This document shows positions 1 through 9,201 of a DNA stretch of 18,039 nt, one piece after another. The notes beneath the pieces were generated by a model. That model did not search any database. It was not told where the DNA came from and saw nothing but the letters and a program-made list of their open reading frames with translations. The position numbers and the translations under genes are program-made. How positions within the stretch are numbered: position 1 is the stretch's first letter; each line of letters begins with the position of its first letter. This DNA is from Pholiota molesta (Eukaryota; Basidiomycota; Agaricomycetes; Agaricales; Strophariaceae), in contig JACGCK010000521.1 of the NCBI GenBank assembly GCA_014925825.1, positions 1-18,039 of the forward strand, in the 5' to 3' direction.

Positions 1-1198
1 GGTATAGGCGCCGGTTGGGCAAAATGAGACGGTAGCCTGCAGCGGGAGCGCTGTCGAGCATGCGCTCGAAAACTCCTGTTATAGGAACAGATTAAGTTGC
101 GCGTTAGAAGTAAAAGGGCGCGAAACGCACCGCTGTGATAGGTGTGTCCATGAATAATCACGACAGTGGTGTAGTCGTCTGCCTTGCCTGGAGGCGCGCC
201 GCTGTCTGATACGCAAACTCGATATCGTCAGTGACTTTCGTGTGCTTCATGCTGGTAATTTGTGGGGTATCGAGCACAAGCTACTTATGTATTGTTGAGT
301 TGATTAGACTGTATCAGACGGACGATTGAAATCGCCGACGACAATTTATCAAACTATAGTACAACGTAGTAAACATACGCATCAGACAAGCGATCAGAAT
401 GATTCAATCCACCCACTGATAGGAACTCGTTTGAGCGAATGTTGCGATTCTAGAGCAGCCTAACACAGATGGGATAAAGATAATATGTCATCAGATTTTG
501 GTTACTTACTATCTACATAAGTACATAGCAATAGCAAGCACATAGTGCTGGGTTCAGATCACACCTGATCACACAGACCATAACCCTGGAAGGTCGCCGC
601 TCATGCACTTATTATTGTATGTACCCTGATACCAATTCAAATGCTTTCATATACACTTATCCGTAAAGTTGAGACTCTAGCTCAGAAATTTCCTTGGTAA
701 CGCATCCTACTTTAGCATCTAAACATGTAAAAGTGATGCGGGTCTGAATTGTCGCTATTAGTATTAGCATATTCTCCTTGCAAGTGGTTTACTAGAGGCC
801 TAGTAGTAGAGGGCCCCAATGCCCATCCCCATGCCCGAGTCCCCTCGAGTTTTTCTAAATTGACCGACTCATAACTGGCAAGTGGTAGCTTCTTGGCGAG
901 TTATCAAGTTATATTAGCAAAATAACTTTTTACTACGTAGGTAGTTCAAAGATGTACACCATTATGGCTATCCTCTAATAGACTGTACTGTTGACACACC
1001 AGCTAGTGTGCTACCACCAAGGGCGACTAAATTAAACTGCGTCCACCGCTGAGCGCTAAGCGCTAAACGCTTGTCCGCCGACGAATCTAGAGTACCGTAA
1101 ACATGCTAATTCGCATCGGAAAATAGGATATTCACGAGGAGCTGGTAGCTAAAGCTAAAGCTACTGCATCGTCCTCCATCATACTACAACACACATCC
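1..1198. other. Gene-poor AT-rich left flank
   Basis: I see no gene here. No reading frame of about 60 codons or more is open on either strand across nearly 1.2 kb, which contrasts with the GC-rich rest of the window. Only short simple motifs are visible, such as a repeated gctaaa around 1147-1161 and overlapping gcgcta motifs around 1052-1067. It may be intergenic DNA or a mutationally decayed repeat. No tRNA-like box B was recognised. Confidence 0.5.
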
Positions 1199-2582
1199 TC
1201 AGCCTTGTCTATCCTTGCCGTTTTTTCTTCTGCAAACGTTCCGAACGCCTACCAAGGGCAACAGCGGGGGCTCTGACAACGCTAGAGATTCGCCAAACGA
1301 GTCCCTCCTCACCCTAGCTGCCACTGGTCCCGACCTTGCCCGGCCAAGAAGAGGGAGCGACTTCCGCGCTCCGACCTTCTTCGTCTGTTTCCGCATCCGT
1401 GTCTGGGTCTGCGCCTGAATTCGCGTCCTTCTGCTTTCGGAGACGGCGCCGAACACGCGTGGTGGCACGCACTCCACATCCAGTACTTCGCTGAACTTGA
1501 CGCGCATGCTCGGCCGGCGGTCTTCATCCTCGTCGTCCTCCACTGGATCACGAGTGCGTTTCGAATTTCTACGCTCCACAGGGAGGAGATCGGGGTAGGC
1601 GGTTGGGATACCGTTGAGGCGGCGGTGCGCTTGCGCTTGCGCGTGCGATTGTCGACGACACCTTGGCGTTCCGCATCCTTCTCCTCCCTATCTTCGGCCG
1701 GATTACGGGCACGCTTCAACTTGTTGTTGCAGCCGCGCTCCACAGCGAGGATGGGAGGAGATTGAGGGATCGTCGGTGTTCCAATCGAGCGCGCGCCTGC
1801 GCTTGCGCTCAGAGGTGTGTAGGAGTCGAAGGTTTCTTGTTTCGCTTGTGGGGGTGAGGAAGCTAGAAGGGCAGACCGAGGTCGATCGCTCAGCATGGAT
1901 TTTTTGCGGTCGCGAGAGTTCCAAAGCGGCGGTCTAGTAAGAAGGCCACTTGGTCCGCCGAACAAGCCGTGTGTATTGCCTACGAGAGGAACAGTCAAAG
2001 GCTGTATGAGTGGCGACAATTGAGCGCGACTTACCCTGAAGATTGACACCCCCGCCTGTCGTGCCACGCTCGACGGCGCGCTCAGAATAATTATCAGCGG
2101 CAATAAGCTGGTGATTCCGTCATCGTGTAGACCATTCGCAGGCAGCTTCAACAGTGGGGACGAAGGCGTCGAGGAAAGACTGGCAGATCGATCAGCTAAG
2201 TGCCCGGATGTCCATTGCTGCCGCTGCTGCTGAAGGTGGTTGTGATCCTCTGAAGGCTTCCATAGCCACCGAGTGCGCCTCTGAGTCCTCGGGGTGTGAC
2301 GGCTGCCACCAACGCGGCAGGCCCAAGGGTGTCGTAGCAGTCCTCCAAGAGAGTCCGATGACTGGAGTCCATTCCTGGTCCCATCTGAATCCGGCCCTCA
2401 TCCCACCTAGTGGCGAAAAATCCAGCTAGCCCGGCAAGCCTGACGCGCTTGATGTTGAATGAGGTGAGGGTATGTTGCAGCTCAGCGGCATGGATTTCCT
2501 GGGTCTGGGTAGTTTGGAGGATGTGCAAGGGTGGGGTTTCGAAATTCGCGTTGGCGCTGATGTTACCGGTGAGCGATTGCAT
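1199..2582 (-). pseudogene. Basic, low-complexity nuclear-type protein; multi-exon gene or remnant with one frameshift
   Basis: I do not recognise the family, and the model is incomplete. A credible intron lies at 1980-2034 (minus, 55 nt, donor GTAAGT, acceptor CGTAG). Splicing joins a frame encoding ADNYSERAVERGTTGG (exon about 2035-2107) in phase to GNTHGLFGGPSG. The downstream exon is rich in Ser, Pro, Arg and Lys and carries the nuclear-localisation-like TRKRKRT. Near 1581-1583 the frame must shift by one base, as if a C were missing from a CCC run on the minus strand, to continue as an acidic stretch (VEDDEDED), then RVKFSEVLDVECVPPRV, ending at 1199. RVKF fits the RVxF docking motif for protein phosphatase 1, but so short a motif is weak evidence. 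The 5' exon is uncertain: an ATG at 2582 opens 128 codons that stop at 2196, and I found no good donor linking it to the exon at 2107. A TATA-like box lies 71 bp upstream of that ATG. Confidence 0.35.
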
Positions 2583-2940
2583 GTTTGAAGTGATATTCGG
2601 GGGTGCTTTCAAGTGAGCTTGGTCAGTAGGGCCAATATTCCTTGGGGAGCGCTTTTATAGAAGAGGATTGGGCCTAGATTTTGGCCACCATTGCCACTGG
2701 GACGCATTGGGTAAATGAGCTTGGTTTACAGGTGTCGATGTTGTGAGTACCGAGCGAGATGTTCACAAAGCATCGCGCTTTTTTGATGCACTTCCATAGA
2801 AAAATACATCAGGAGAAGGAGGGCGTGACTGGACGAAGTTGGATGGTTGAGTTGAGTGTAAAGTTGAAGTTGATGGGGACGCGTTGACAGAATTTCTTGG
2901 CACTCGGGAATGCCGCAGCGCAAACCTGTTACATGTTCAG
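2583..2940. other. Upstream region with no gene seen
   Basis: Apart from the TATA-like box, I see no supported feature. A 65-codon frame on the minus strand (2726-2923) has no recognisable motif and I treat it as chance. The stretch probably holds the promoter of the leftward gene and the left border of the repeat-rich block that follows. Confidence 0.4.
2653..2659 (-). promoter_or_regulatory. TATA-like box for the 2582 reading frame
   Basis: The minus strand reads CTATAAAAG here, about 71 bp upstream of the ATG at 2582. That spacing gives a short 5' leader typical of fungal TATA promoters. It is the main reason for choosing 2582 as the start of that reading frame. Assignment rests on motif and position only. 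Confidence 0.4.
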
Positions 2941-2949
2941 TGGTGATTC

Positions 2950-3115
2950 ACAATTGCAAATTTGTACTGCAGTCGTGTTTTTGAGCGATGGTGGTGTCGC
3001 AGTGATGATCTGAATGAAGCAGGAAATTTTTGCCGCTCTCGGCCGGACATGGACCCAAACGATTCATCGTCTCTGGAACGAAATTTACCAAACAAACAAT
3101 TGGTTGTTCCCTGGA
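2950..3115 (+). repeat. Dispersed ~165-bp repeat, copy 1
   Basis: This stretch aligns by eye with 6485-6655 in the same orientation. Shared anchors in the same order are tgtactgcagtc, ggtggtgtcgcagtg, a T-run ending in tttttgccg, ggccggaca, and then an AAACAA-rich tail ending in ttcc. The copies are clearly diverged, with several indels. It looks like part of a non-autonomous mobile element, since the second copy is also next to GC-skewed low-complexity DNA, but no transposase coding is visible. Confidence 0.5.
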
Positions 3116-3225
3116 ACGATAATAAATTTTTGCACATGAGGAACGAGATATTTTGGAGATATTCCCAATCAATATTCGTTTTCTGCAGAAAATCTTATTT
3201 ATGGGAAATGTTTCCGACGGATGAG

Positions 3226-3848
3226 TCCGCCGGACAAACGGCTCACCGGGCCTGACACGTGAAGTGCATCCTGGGCGGTGCCCCCGGCGCTCGGCCGTGT
3301 CGCTTTCTCCCACAAGCTCTGCCACTGCGCCTCCACCGTCATCCACGGCGCGCCGGTGGTTGGCCACAGCGCACTGGCTGCCACCCCGCCTCACGCCACC
3401 CCACCACGACACCTCCTGCCCACTCCCGAGTCCCGCCCTTTAGTGCCACTGCACTACACGTGCATCTCTCGCAGCCACTGGCGGCCACCCCGCCTCCCGC
3501 CACGCCGCCATCCCACCACGCCGCCCACTCCCGCCTTTTAGTGCCACTTCACTAGTGGAGGAGGGTGGAGTGGCAGGACCGAGGGCGGGAGGTGTGGTGA
3601 CAATGGTCGCAGGCGCATGGAGTGGCGGTTGTGGTGGCAGCAGCAGTGGCGTTGAGCGTGTTGAACGCGCCGAGCACAGGGTGAACGGGTCGATGAGGGC
3701 GGGGAGAGGGCGGGCTGGCAGGACTCAGCTGAGTGCGAGTCTGCGAGTCTCAACGGCGCGTGGCGATGGTCGGCCGGACTGCCAACTGGGGAGGTCACCT
3801 GATGTGCCAAGCACTCCGGCGGACTGTCCGACGGACCTGTCCGGCGGA
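3226..3848. mobile_element. Candidate non-autonomous element bounded by 11-bp inverted repeats
   Basis: TCCGCCGGACA at 3226-3236 is matched by its exact reverse complement at 3838-3848. Near-palindromic TCCGNCGGA motifs cluster just inside or outside both ends (3213, 3815, 3827), like subterminal repeats of fungal DNA transposons. The interior is GC-rich, C-rich on the left half and G-rich on the right, with a 7-bp stem TGCCACT/AGTGGCA near its centre. The right end sits where F-box copy 1 loses similarity to copy 2. I could not identify a target-site duplication, and the true left border could instead be near 2950, so limits and class are uncertain. Confidence 0.35.
3371..3554. repeat. Imperfect tandem duplication, ~100-bp unit
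   Basis: Two units are visible, about 3371-3456 and 3475-3554. Each runs from actggc-g-ccaccccgcctc, through CCACC/CGCC-rich sequence, to ttagtgccact-cacta. The second unit has small internal length differences. It is C-rich on the plus strand and lies inside the candidate mobile element. Confidence 0.5.
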
Positions 3849-3849
3849 A

Positions 3850-5488
3850 TTCATTCCAGTAAACGAGATGTCCTCCTGAGCGCAGCCTCGCCTGGGCCGA
3901 CCATGCATGGAGCTTCAGAGGAAGTGGTTCGCGTGTTGGCTGCGTTCTTGGCCCTTCGAGTTTCCTATGTGGGCCGTCGAGATTAAGGTCAGAGGCGCCG
4001 CAACTCGGAGTGGAGCGACCGCGCCATCGGGCCACGAGAAATTCAACTAACGCATGTGGGGTGAATGCAACCGTGCCCCGGAATTCGAATGTCTCTAATT
4101 TTGGAACGAGACAGTGCCCATTGGCCCTCTCATCTAGCCTCGCTCCATCTCCACCGTGACCATCCAGGTGTCGAGTTCCTTCACATTCTAACCCCTCGTA
4201 TTTGGTTGGGTTCAATAGATCCAAAGCCCTCTGCGTGAGCCTGTACTCCTCGTCATCTGTAGGACGGCGCACATATCTAGGCTGACGGAGCAACACCAGC
4301 TCGCGCAGCCTGGGCACAGCCAGCAGAATTGTCAGCAGATCCTCATCTGAGAGCGCCGCATAGGGTAGGTGTAGAGTCTCCAGAGTTCCTGCGACCTGCG
4401 ATAGGAATGGCGGCAGCCACGAGCTCCATTTGCGCGGTGTCGTTTTCAGATGCAGCACGAAGGAGCGTAGCGCGGGCAGATCTAGCATCCTGAAGAGCTC
4501 AGGGTGCAGGGTCTCGTCATATCCAAACACCTGAAGTGCCTCAACTGCAGCGTGCCTCGCCAGGCCCATAACGGACGAGGGCACTGTCCATGGCGGCATG
4601 TTCGTCAACCGCATCGCAAAGCGGCGCAGGTGCGGACAGCGACGGAGTATACTGACAAGTTCGGAAGGATCGTCAAACCCCGATTCGAGGCTCTCAAGTT
4701 GGTGCCATGGGAAAAGGCATTCTTGGTATTGTACCCAAAAAGCGTGACCTCACGGAGGTGCGATGCATCGGCGAACATGTCGTCGACTTCGATGTTGCAG
4801 TTTTCTTCCCAGGTACCATCCAAAGTCCTTAGTGTTAGGCGCGTGAGCAAGGGCGTGCAGCTTGCAATGCGAACAAGAGCGAGCTCCCATGAGCGGGGCA
4901 GAAACAGTTCGAGAGTATGCAAGCGATTGGCATACTGCCCGATGACCTCGATGACCGCGGAGGATTCGCCAATCGAATCAGAATCATAGGGCTCGATAAG
5001 CTTCACGGTGAGCGGAAGCTCGCCAGAATTGGAGAGCCAATCTCAGCTAGCTTCTCGTCGATGAAGTCGCGGTAAATTAGAGCAATGCTGTTCCATAGCT
5101 GCGGCGTGCCCCAGGCGACGCTCCTCCATGCTGAACAGATGGAGCCAATGAATAACGGTGTTACCACGTAGGGGCTTGCGCGAGTGTTCGGATTCAGTGT
5201 GACTATCCAATCATCAACTGGGCAACATGCGAATTGAAAGATCGCGGTGAGGATTTCGGGGGGAAGGTTGATTGCGGGCATGAATGCATTCCGCTGGCGG
5301 TTGAGGGCCGCCTGTTGGTTAAGAAGCATGATAATGGCATTATGGTTTCGCAGAACATTGGCGTCTATGCGGGCAATATAGTTGGCTTTCTCCGGCGTGA
5401 TGCTGCTATAATGTGAGAAAGCAGGTGGATTGCTTTTGCGTTGTACACAGCAGCTGCAGTGAGAGGGGCGACGCACAGTCTTCTCCAT
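3850..5488 (-). pseudogene. F-box protein, decayed copy 1
   Basis: The 5' part (ATG at 5488) encodes an F-box-like domain at residues 73-132, with NLPPEIL, PLFIGSICSAWRSVAWGTPQLW. This would bind Skp1 in an SCF ubiquitin ligase. Compared with copy 2 (14895-16558) the gene is broken twice: ten bases are missing at the 5040/5041 junction, and one base is missing near 4710-4714 after a T-run on the minus strand. Each lesion moves the frame, so three fragments (5003-5488, about 4710-5006, below about 4710) together cover one F-box plus LRR-like protein. Conserved C-terminal pieces shared with copy 2 are LTQRALDLLNPTKYEGLE and GHCLVPKLETFEFRG. Similarity ends near 3860, where the reading frame runs on into low-complexity DNA as far as 3538. 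A broken gene is the simplest reading. Local assembly error is the alternative. Confidence 0.8.
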
Positions 5489-5639
5489 CGAGGCCGATCG
5501 GAATTCTGCGGATGGCCTACGAGGTTGGGTTCAGTAAGACTGCAAGATGCTGAAGGTGCTAGATACGGAAACCGGAACCGAAAATGACAATCGACGACAG
5601 AGTTTTGGAGGGCATCCCGTCCGTTGGAAATTCGTGCCT

Positions 5640-5675
5640 CAGACCGTTGGGCAGACCGTTGGGCAGACTCTGGGG
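5640..5675. repeat. 12-bp tandem repeat, three units
   Basis: Two identical units cagaccgttggg (5640-5651 and 5652-5663) are followed by a diverged third, cagactctgggg (5664-5675). The unit is a multiple of three. Because no gene is supported here, I read it as a simple minisatellite. Confidence 0.8.
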
Positions 5676-6174
5676 CGAACTCTCCCCCCAAGACCTTCTG
5701 GCCAGGTGATTCAGCGTGACAAGCCACCCGCCATGACGTATGCATCTCGTCGCGGGCCATGTGTAGCTGCCGCCGCTCATTGTTGCCGCCCAACGTCGTC
5801 CATCGACATCGGCACGCAGAGCTGCACACCCGCGTTCCGCGTCTCGCCTGGCGGCACGCTGATCGCCCATCTAGCCCGCGTCGAACCCGAACCCAAGCGC
5901 CCGGACGCATGCCGCATCGGGCGCGGCTGCGTCATCAGCGGCGTGGCGGGCGGCGTCGTGTGCAGCTCGATGTGCGCTGGTGAGCCGTCGTGCATGCGTG
6001 CTTCGTCGTACGTGGTCCGCCGATGCTACGGGCGCTTAAAGCGTATCAAGTTGGTATCAAGCCATGAGAGTGCGACACAGCGACTAAAAGTGGCAGTGGG
6101 GGCACATGCGGTGGCTGACAGTACAGCGGCAGGGGCGGGGAGTAAGTACCAGACAGTGGCACGGCGGCAGGGCC

Positions 6175-6224
6175 GGGGCGGGGCGGGGTTGGGGCGGACA
6201 AGGGGGAAGGGGGAGGGGCGTGGG
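6175..6224 (+). other. Two adjacent G-quadruplex-forming motifs
   Basis: Four G4 runs at 6175-6178, 6180-6183, 6185-6188 and 6191-6194 are separated by loops of 1, 1 and 2 bases. This fits the most stable class of intramolecular quadruplex. A second set follows at 6202-6206, 6209-6213, 6215-6218 and 6222-6224 with loops of 2, 1 and 3. The tract sits in non-coding DNA about 100-300 bp left of the dispersed repeat copy 2. Confidence 0.7.
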
Positions 6225-6484
6225 AGATGGCGGTGGTCACATCATGTCACATGGGCCCCAAGCCGCCCAACACAGGCCCCAGAACAATGAGACTCAGATA
6301 CCGCCCGACAGTCCGGCACACCGTCCGTGTTATCAATTTCCAGCGGAGGCGACTTCCTGAGAGTTTTGGGCTATGATATATGAGCGCTGACTCGCACTGA
6401 CTCCTGACAATGTTGAGCAGTTAACTAGCTCACTTTGTGGCAATTCTTCGACCTTCTGCTACCGTCAACGGATATTTCCACGTC

Positions 6485-6655
6485 GCAACTGATATTCGAG
6501 CTGTACTGCAGTCAGATTGTTGTGCGTAGGTCAAGCGTAGGTGGTGTCGCAGTGGCGGTAGTAAAGCAAGCGATTTTTTTTGCCGACGGCCGGACAGTCC
6601 CACCTTCATTCCTATCTCCGGGGCGATAATTCCGAAACAACCAATCTTTATTCCA
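6485..6655 (+). repeat. Dispersed ~165-bp repeat, copy 2
   Basis: This is the direct-orientation partner of 2950-3115. Both contain tgtactgcagtc, ggtggtgtcgcagtg, a T-run with ttttgccg and ggccggaca, then aaacaa and attcc. Here the T-run is eight long and is followed by gacggccggacagtccc. It lies in the gap downstream of the F-box gene ending at 6895, and no coding sequence accompanies it. Confidence 0.5.
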
Positions 6656-6894
6656 CTACATATGTACGACGATACTTAGTCTAAAGGATGAGCATTCATA
6701 ATACAATGGCCATTCCTTGGGGGCAGTACCTCGACACATGCACAGTACTGTATATACAGTGTAAAGAGAGATGGTAATAATCCTCTATGACATCCAAGAG
6801 CTCTACAAAATAAACATTTCGAATGCACTCTCACAATATAATTCTTCCTGCTACATAATACAGGATTCATTCAGGATTCTGCAGAAAATCAGGA
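6656..6894. other. 3' flank of the F-box gene, no gene seen
   Basis: AT-rich DNA downstream (minus sense) of the stop at 6895. A perfect 14-bp palindrome actgtatatacagt lies at 6747-6760. It may hold the transcript end, but I see no decisive polyadenylation signal. Confidence 0.4.
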
Positions 6895-8469
6895 TCAGGA
6901 CCAATCCAATAAACGAACAAAGAAAAAAGCGGGCTCACAATGATGGAAGTCCATAGGCTCATCCGAAGCTTGAATATCAAGAACCATCCCTTCCGCACGC
7001 AGCCGAGCGATCTCCGTCTGAACCTCTCCCAACATCTCCCACTCATTCGAATGCCAAATCTCGACAGCAGCCAAAGAAGCAATCGGGCGCTCACACCCGT
7101 CCGTGCCTACAGAGCGCCACCTATTCGCCAGCACGTCGAGCAGCGCATGCGCATCACACAGGATCCGGCCTCTGAACTCCAAAGCCCGCAGCCTCGGGAC
7201 GAGGACGTGCCCAGGACGGCGCGCGGGGTCCAGCGCGGACACAAACCGGTCGGTCAGGCCCGTGAAGGAGTGCCCGTCATGCCCTAGCAAGTTCAGCGAC
7301 AGATGCGCGAGCGACGGCATCGCGTCGAGGGAGGAGATGAGGTCCTCGTCGCGGAAATTGTGCTTCTCGATGCACAGGCGCTGCAGGCGGCAGCCTGAGC
7401 GCAGCACGAGGGCGCTGACGGCGGAGAGGAGGAAGCCGCCGACGCCGCTGTAGTGCACGCGCAGGTCGCGGAGGGAGGGCAGCGTCAAGCCGTCCAGAAG
7501 CGATATCGCGCCGCCCTTCATGAGCGTCACGTCGAGGGACTCCAAGTCGGAGCTTAAAGTATCGGATATCGGGGGCGGGATGATTTCAGGCGAGTACACG
7601 CTTTCCAGGTGGCATTCCTTCAGGTTTTGGGATCGTCGGAGCACCTTCAGACATTCCACGACCGTCAAGAACTGGGTTTTGAATCTTCGGAGCTGTTCCC
7701 ATGGGAGCACCATCGACGGAAAATTATAGCCCGATAGATCGACATCGAGGAGCTTCGGCGCCGACAGGAGCATGTTTGGCGACTCGCTGAACGTCGATAT
7801 CGTCCCCTTGGGCGGGCGCACGCACACGGACGTCAGCATCGGAAAATGGTTGTTCTTCAGCAATTCATGGCACTGCGGCGGGAGCAGACAGTCGAGGCTG
7901 TACCAGTACATCGAGCGCGTCACGAGCACGTCCATGACCGTCTGCAGCGCGCAGAACACCGCGTCGTGCGCATCGTCCGACGTCAGCCTGATGTGCAGCG
8001 GCGCCGTGGCCGCGCGCGCGAGCCACGCGCGCAGGAGCGGGACGCGCGCGCCGTGCGTCGTGCGGGACACGTGCAGCGCCACCGCGTTCCAGAGGAGGGG
8101 CGTCGCCCAGGCGATGTCGCGCCACTCCCGGCAGATGCTCCCGAAGAAGAGGGGCGGCGTCGTGCGCTCGCCGTCATGGGATGCGGCTCGGAATATCTGG
8201 ATGAGGATTTCGGGCGGTAGGCGGGCGGTGACGGACAATGCGTTGATCTTCCTTCTCAAGATTGTCCGTCTCTGAGTGAGTCTTTCCATCATGCTCTCCA
8301 CAGACGCCATTTCCTCTTCCAAGTCTGCTACACTGTCCTGGCGGGGAGGTTAGAATAAGTACACGAAAGATGGGTGGCGGAGTGGCCTCACAGGATAAGT
8401 GTCGTGTCCACGAAGAATTTGCCGAGACGGGGCAAGCTCGAACATCGCATTGCACTGGTCGCAAAGCAT
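6895..8469 (-). CDS. F-box domain protein with LRR-like C-terminal region
   Basis: Predicted SCF ubiquitin-ligase substrate receptor. Two exons, 8392-8469 and 6895-8337, are separated by a 54-nt phase-0 intron (donor GTGAGG, branch-like TTCTAAC, acceptor GCCAG), giving 506 residues. Exon 1 encodes MLCDQCNAMFELAPSRQ, with a single CxxC pair. A probable coiled coil (residues about 28-60) leads into the F-box, about 66-111, with LPPEILIQIF and WRDIAWATPLLW. The rest is Leu-rich with repeated L..L.L patterns, as in Skp2-type receptors, and ends with VPRLRALEFRG near the C-terminus, a module also present in the other F-box loci here. The ATG at 8469 is preferred over an in-frame ATG-like extension because a TATA box lies only 86 bp upstream. 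No lesion is visible. The substrate cannot be inferred. Confidence 0.85.
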
Positions 8470-8554
8470 CGTTGCGTTGTCGTTCGAGCGATAATTCTGG
8501 GTAATATGAAACACTGGGGAAAAGGTGGAATTTAGAAATTGAGTTCGTACCAAG

Positions 8555-8561
8555 TTTTATA
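8555..8561 (-). promoter_or_regulatory. TATA box of the F-box gene at 8469
   Basis: The minus strand reads CTATAAAAC, 86 bp upstream of the chosen ATG at 8469. A start site 25-35 bp downstream would leave a leader of about 55 nt and exclude the possible in-frame extension up to 8553. Confidence 0.5.
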
Positions 8562-9201
8562 GGAAATCAACGCATGTTCCCAGCGTGGTCCACATAAACT
8601 CTCATCGCCAGAAGGGCCCCTGAAACGGCGTGGTCTTCTGCAGGTAAAGTCGGTGGGCCGCGATGGGTAGATCCAGTGTATATACAGTCGTCATTACGGT
8701 TTCCAGTTACTAGTCCAGAAGGTGATGGTAAGAGCCCAAGAGGGAACGGTCAAAGCAGGCAAAACAAAGCAGCTACAAATTCCCAGTCCGCATCAAGTCC
8801 GCATTAAGTCCAATGCTGAAAGCCTGAAACGTTGACACAGGGTCGGAGCTCAGAATGAGAAAAAAAGAAACGCAGCTTGAAAGTGAGCAAGGAATATATT
8901 GGTTGCGAATAAATATGTAGTGCTGAAATGTGGACAAGCCGTTCAAAGATGCAGACCGAATCCGTGCCTAAATATGTGGTGATAGAGGGATAAGATACGG
9001 TATGATGGAAGGAATCCAATGGAACGCGGTGAGTATGTGGAGAATAGGACGACATCGACCCGCTGGTATATGCGCATTCGCGCGAGAATGTTCTAGGACG
9101 AAAAAAACAATACCGACACCAGTGATAACCTCTATCCCCAGCCTAGCCTTCCCAGACCACCTCTATGGGCTAGGCCGTACGACGAACACCCACACACGCG
9201 C
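8562..9201. other. Intergenic region between an F-box promoter and the 3' end of aur1
   Basis: No convincing gene. An 83-codon frame on the minus strand (8804-9055) has no motif and lies where the aur1 3' untranslated region is expected. An 11-bp tandem repeat, agtccgcatca and agtccgcatta followed by a partial third unit, is at 8785-8812. A gtatatac motif at 8680-8687 resembles the palindrome at 6747. Confidence 0.4.

Larger units (their letters stand above)
5489..6484. other. GC-rich region without a convincing gene
   Basis: The longest frame, 5547-6290 on the plus strand (ATG, 247 codons), is Cys- and Arg-rich, has no recognisable domain and runs through the G-rich tract, so I regard it as chance in GC-rich DNA. 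Recognisable contents are a 12-bp tandem repeat, a direct repeat of gtatcaag (6045-6063), and the G-quadruplex tract. It includes the upstream region of F-box copy 1, but no clear TATA box was seen for it. Confidence 0.4.

Noticed and set aside
551..580. tRNA-like T-loop gggttcagatcacacc
   Set aside because: No box A at the right distance and no acceptor stem could be paired.
5547..6290. 247-codon plus-strand frame with an ATG
   Set aside because: Cys/Arg/Gly-rich composition, no recognisable domain, and passage through a 12-bp tandem repeat and the G-rich tract. Long chance frames are expected in such GC-rich DNA.
6747..6760. 14-bp perfect palindrome actgtatatacagt as a regulatory operator
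   Set aside because: Short AT-rich palindromes arise by chance, it is downstream of the nearest gene, and a similar sequence near 8680 is not a full palindrome.
7772..8275. 167-codon plus-strand frame antisense to the F-box gene
   Set aside because: A shadow of the intact F-box gene, caused by its GC-rich codons.
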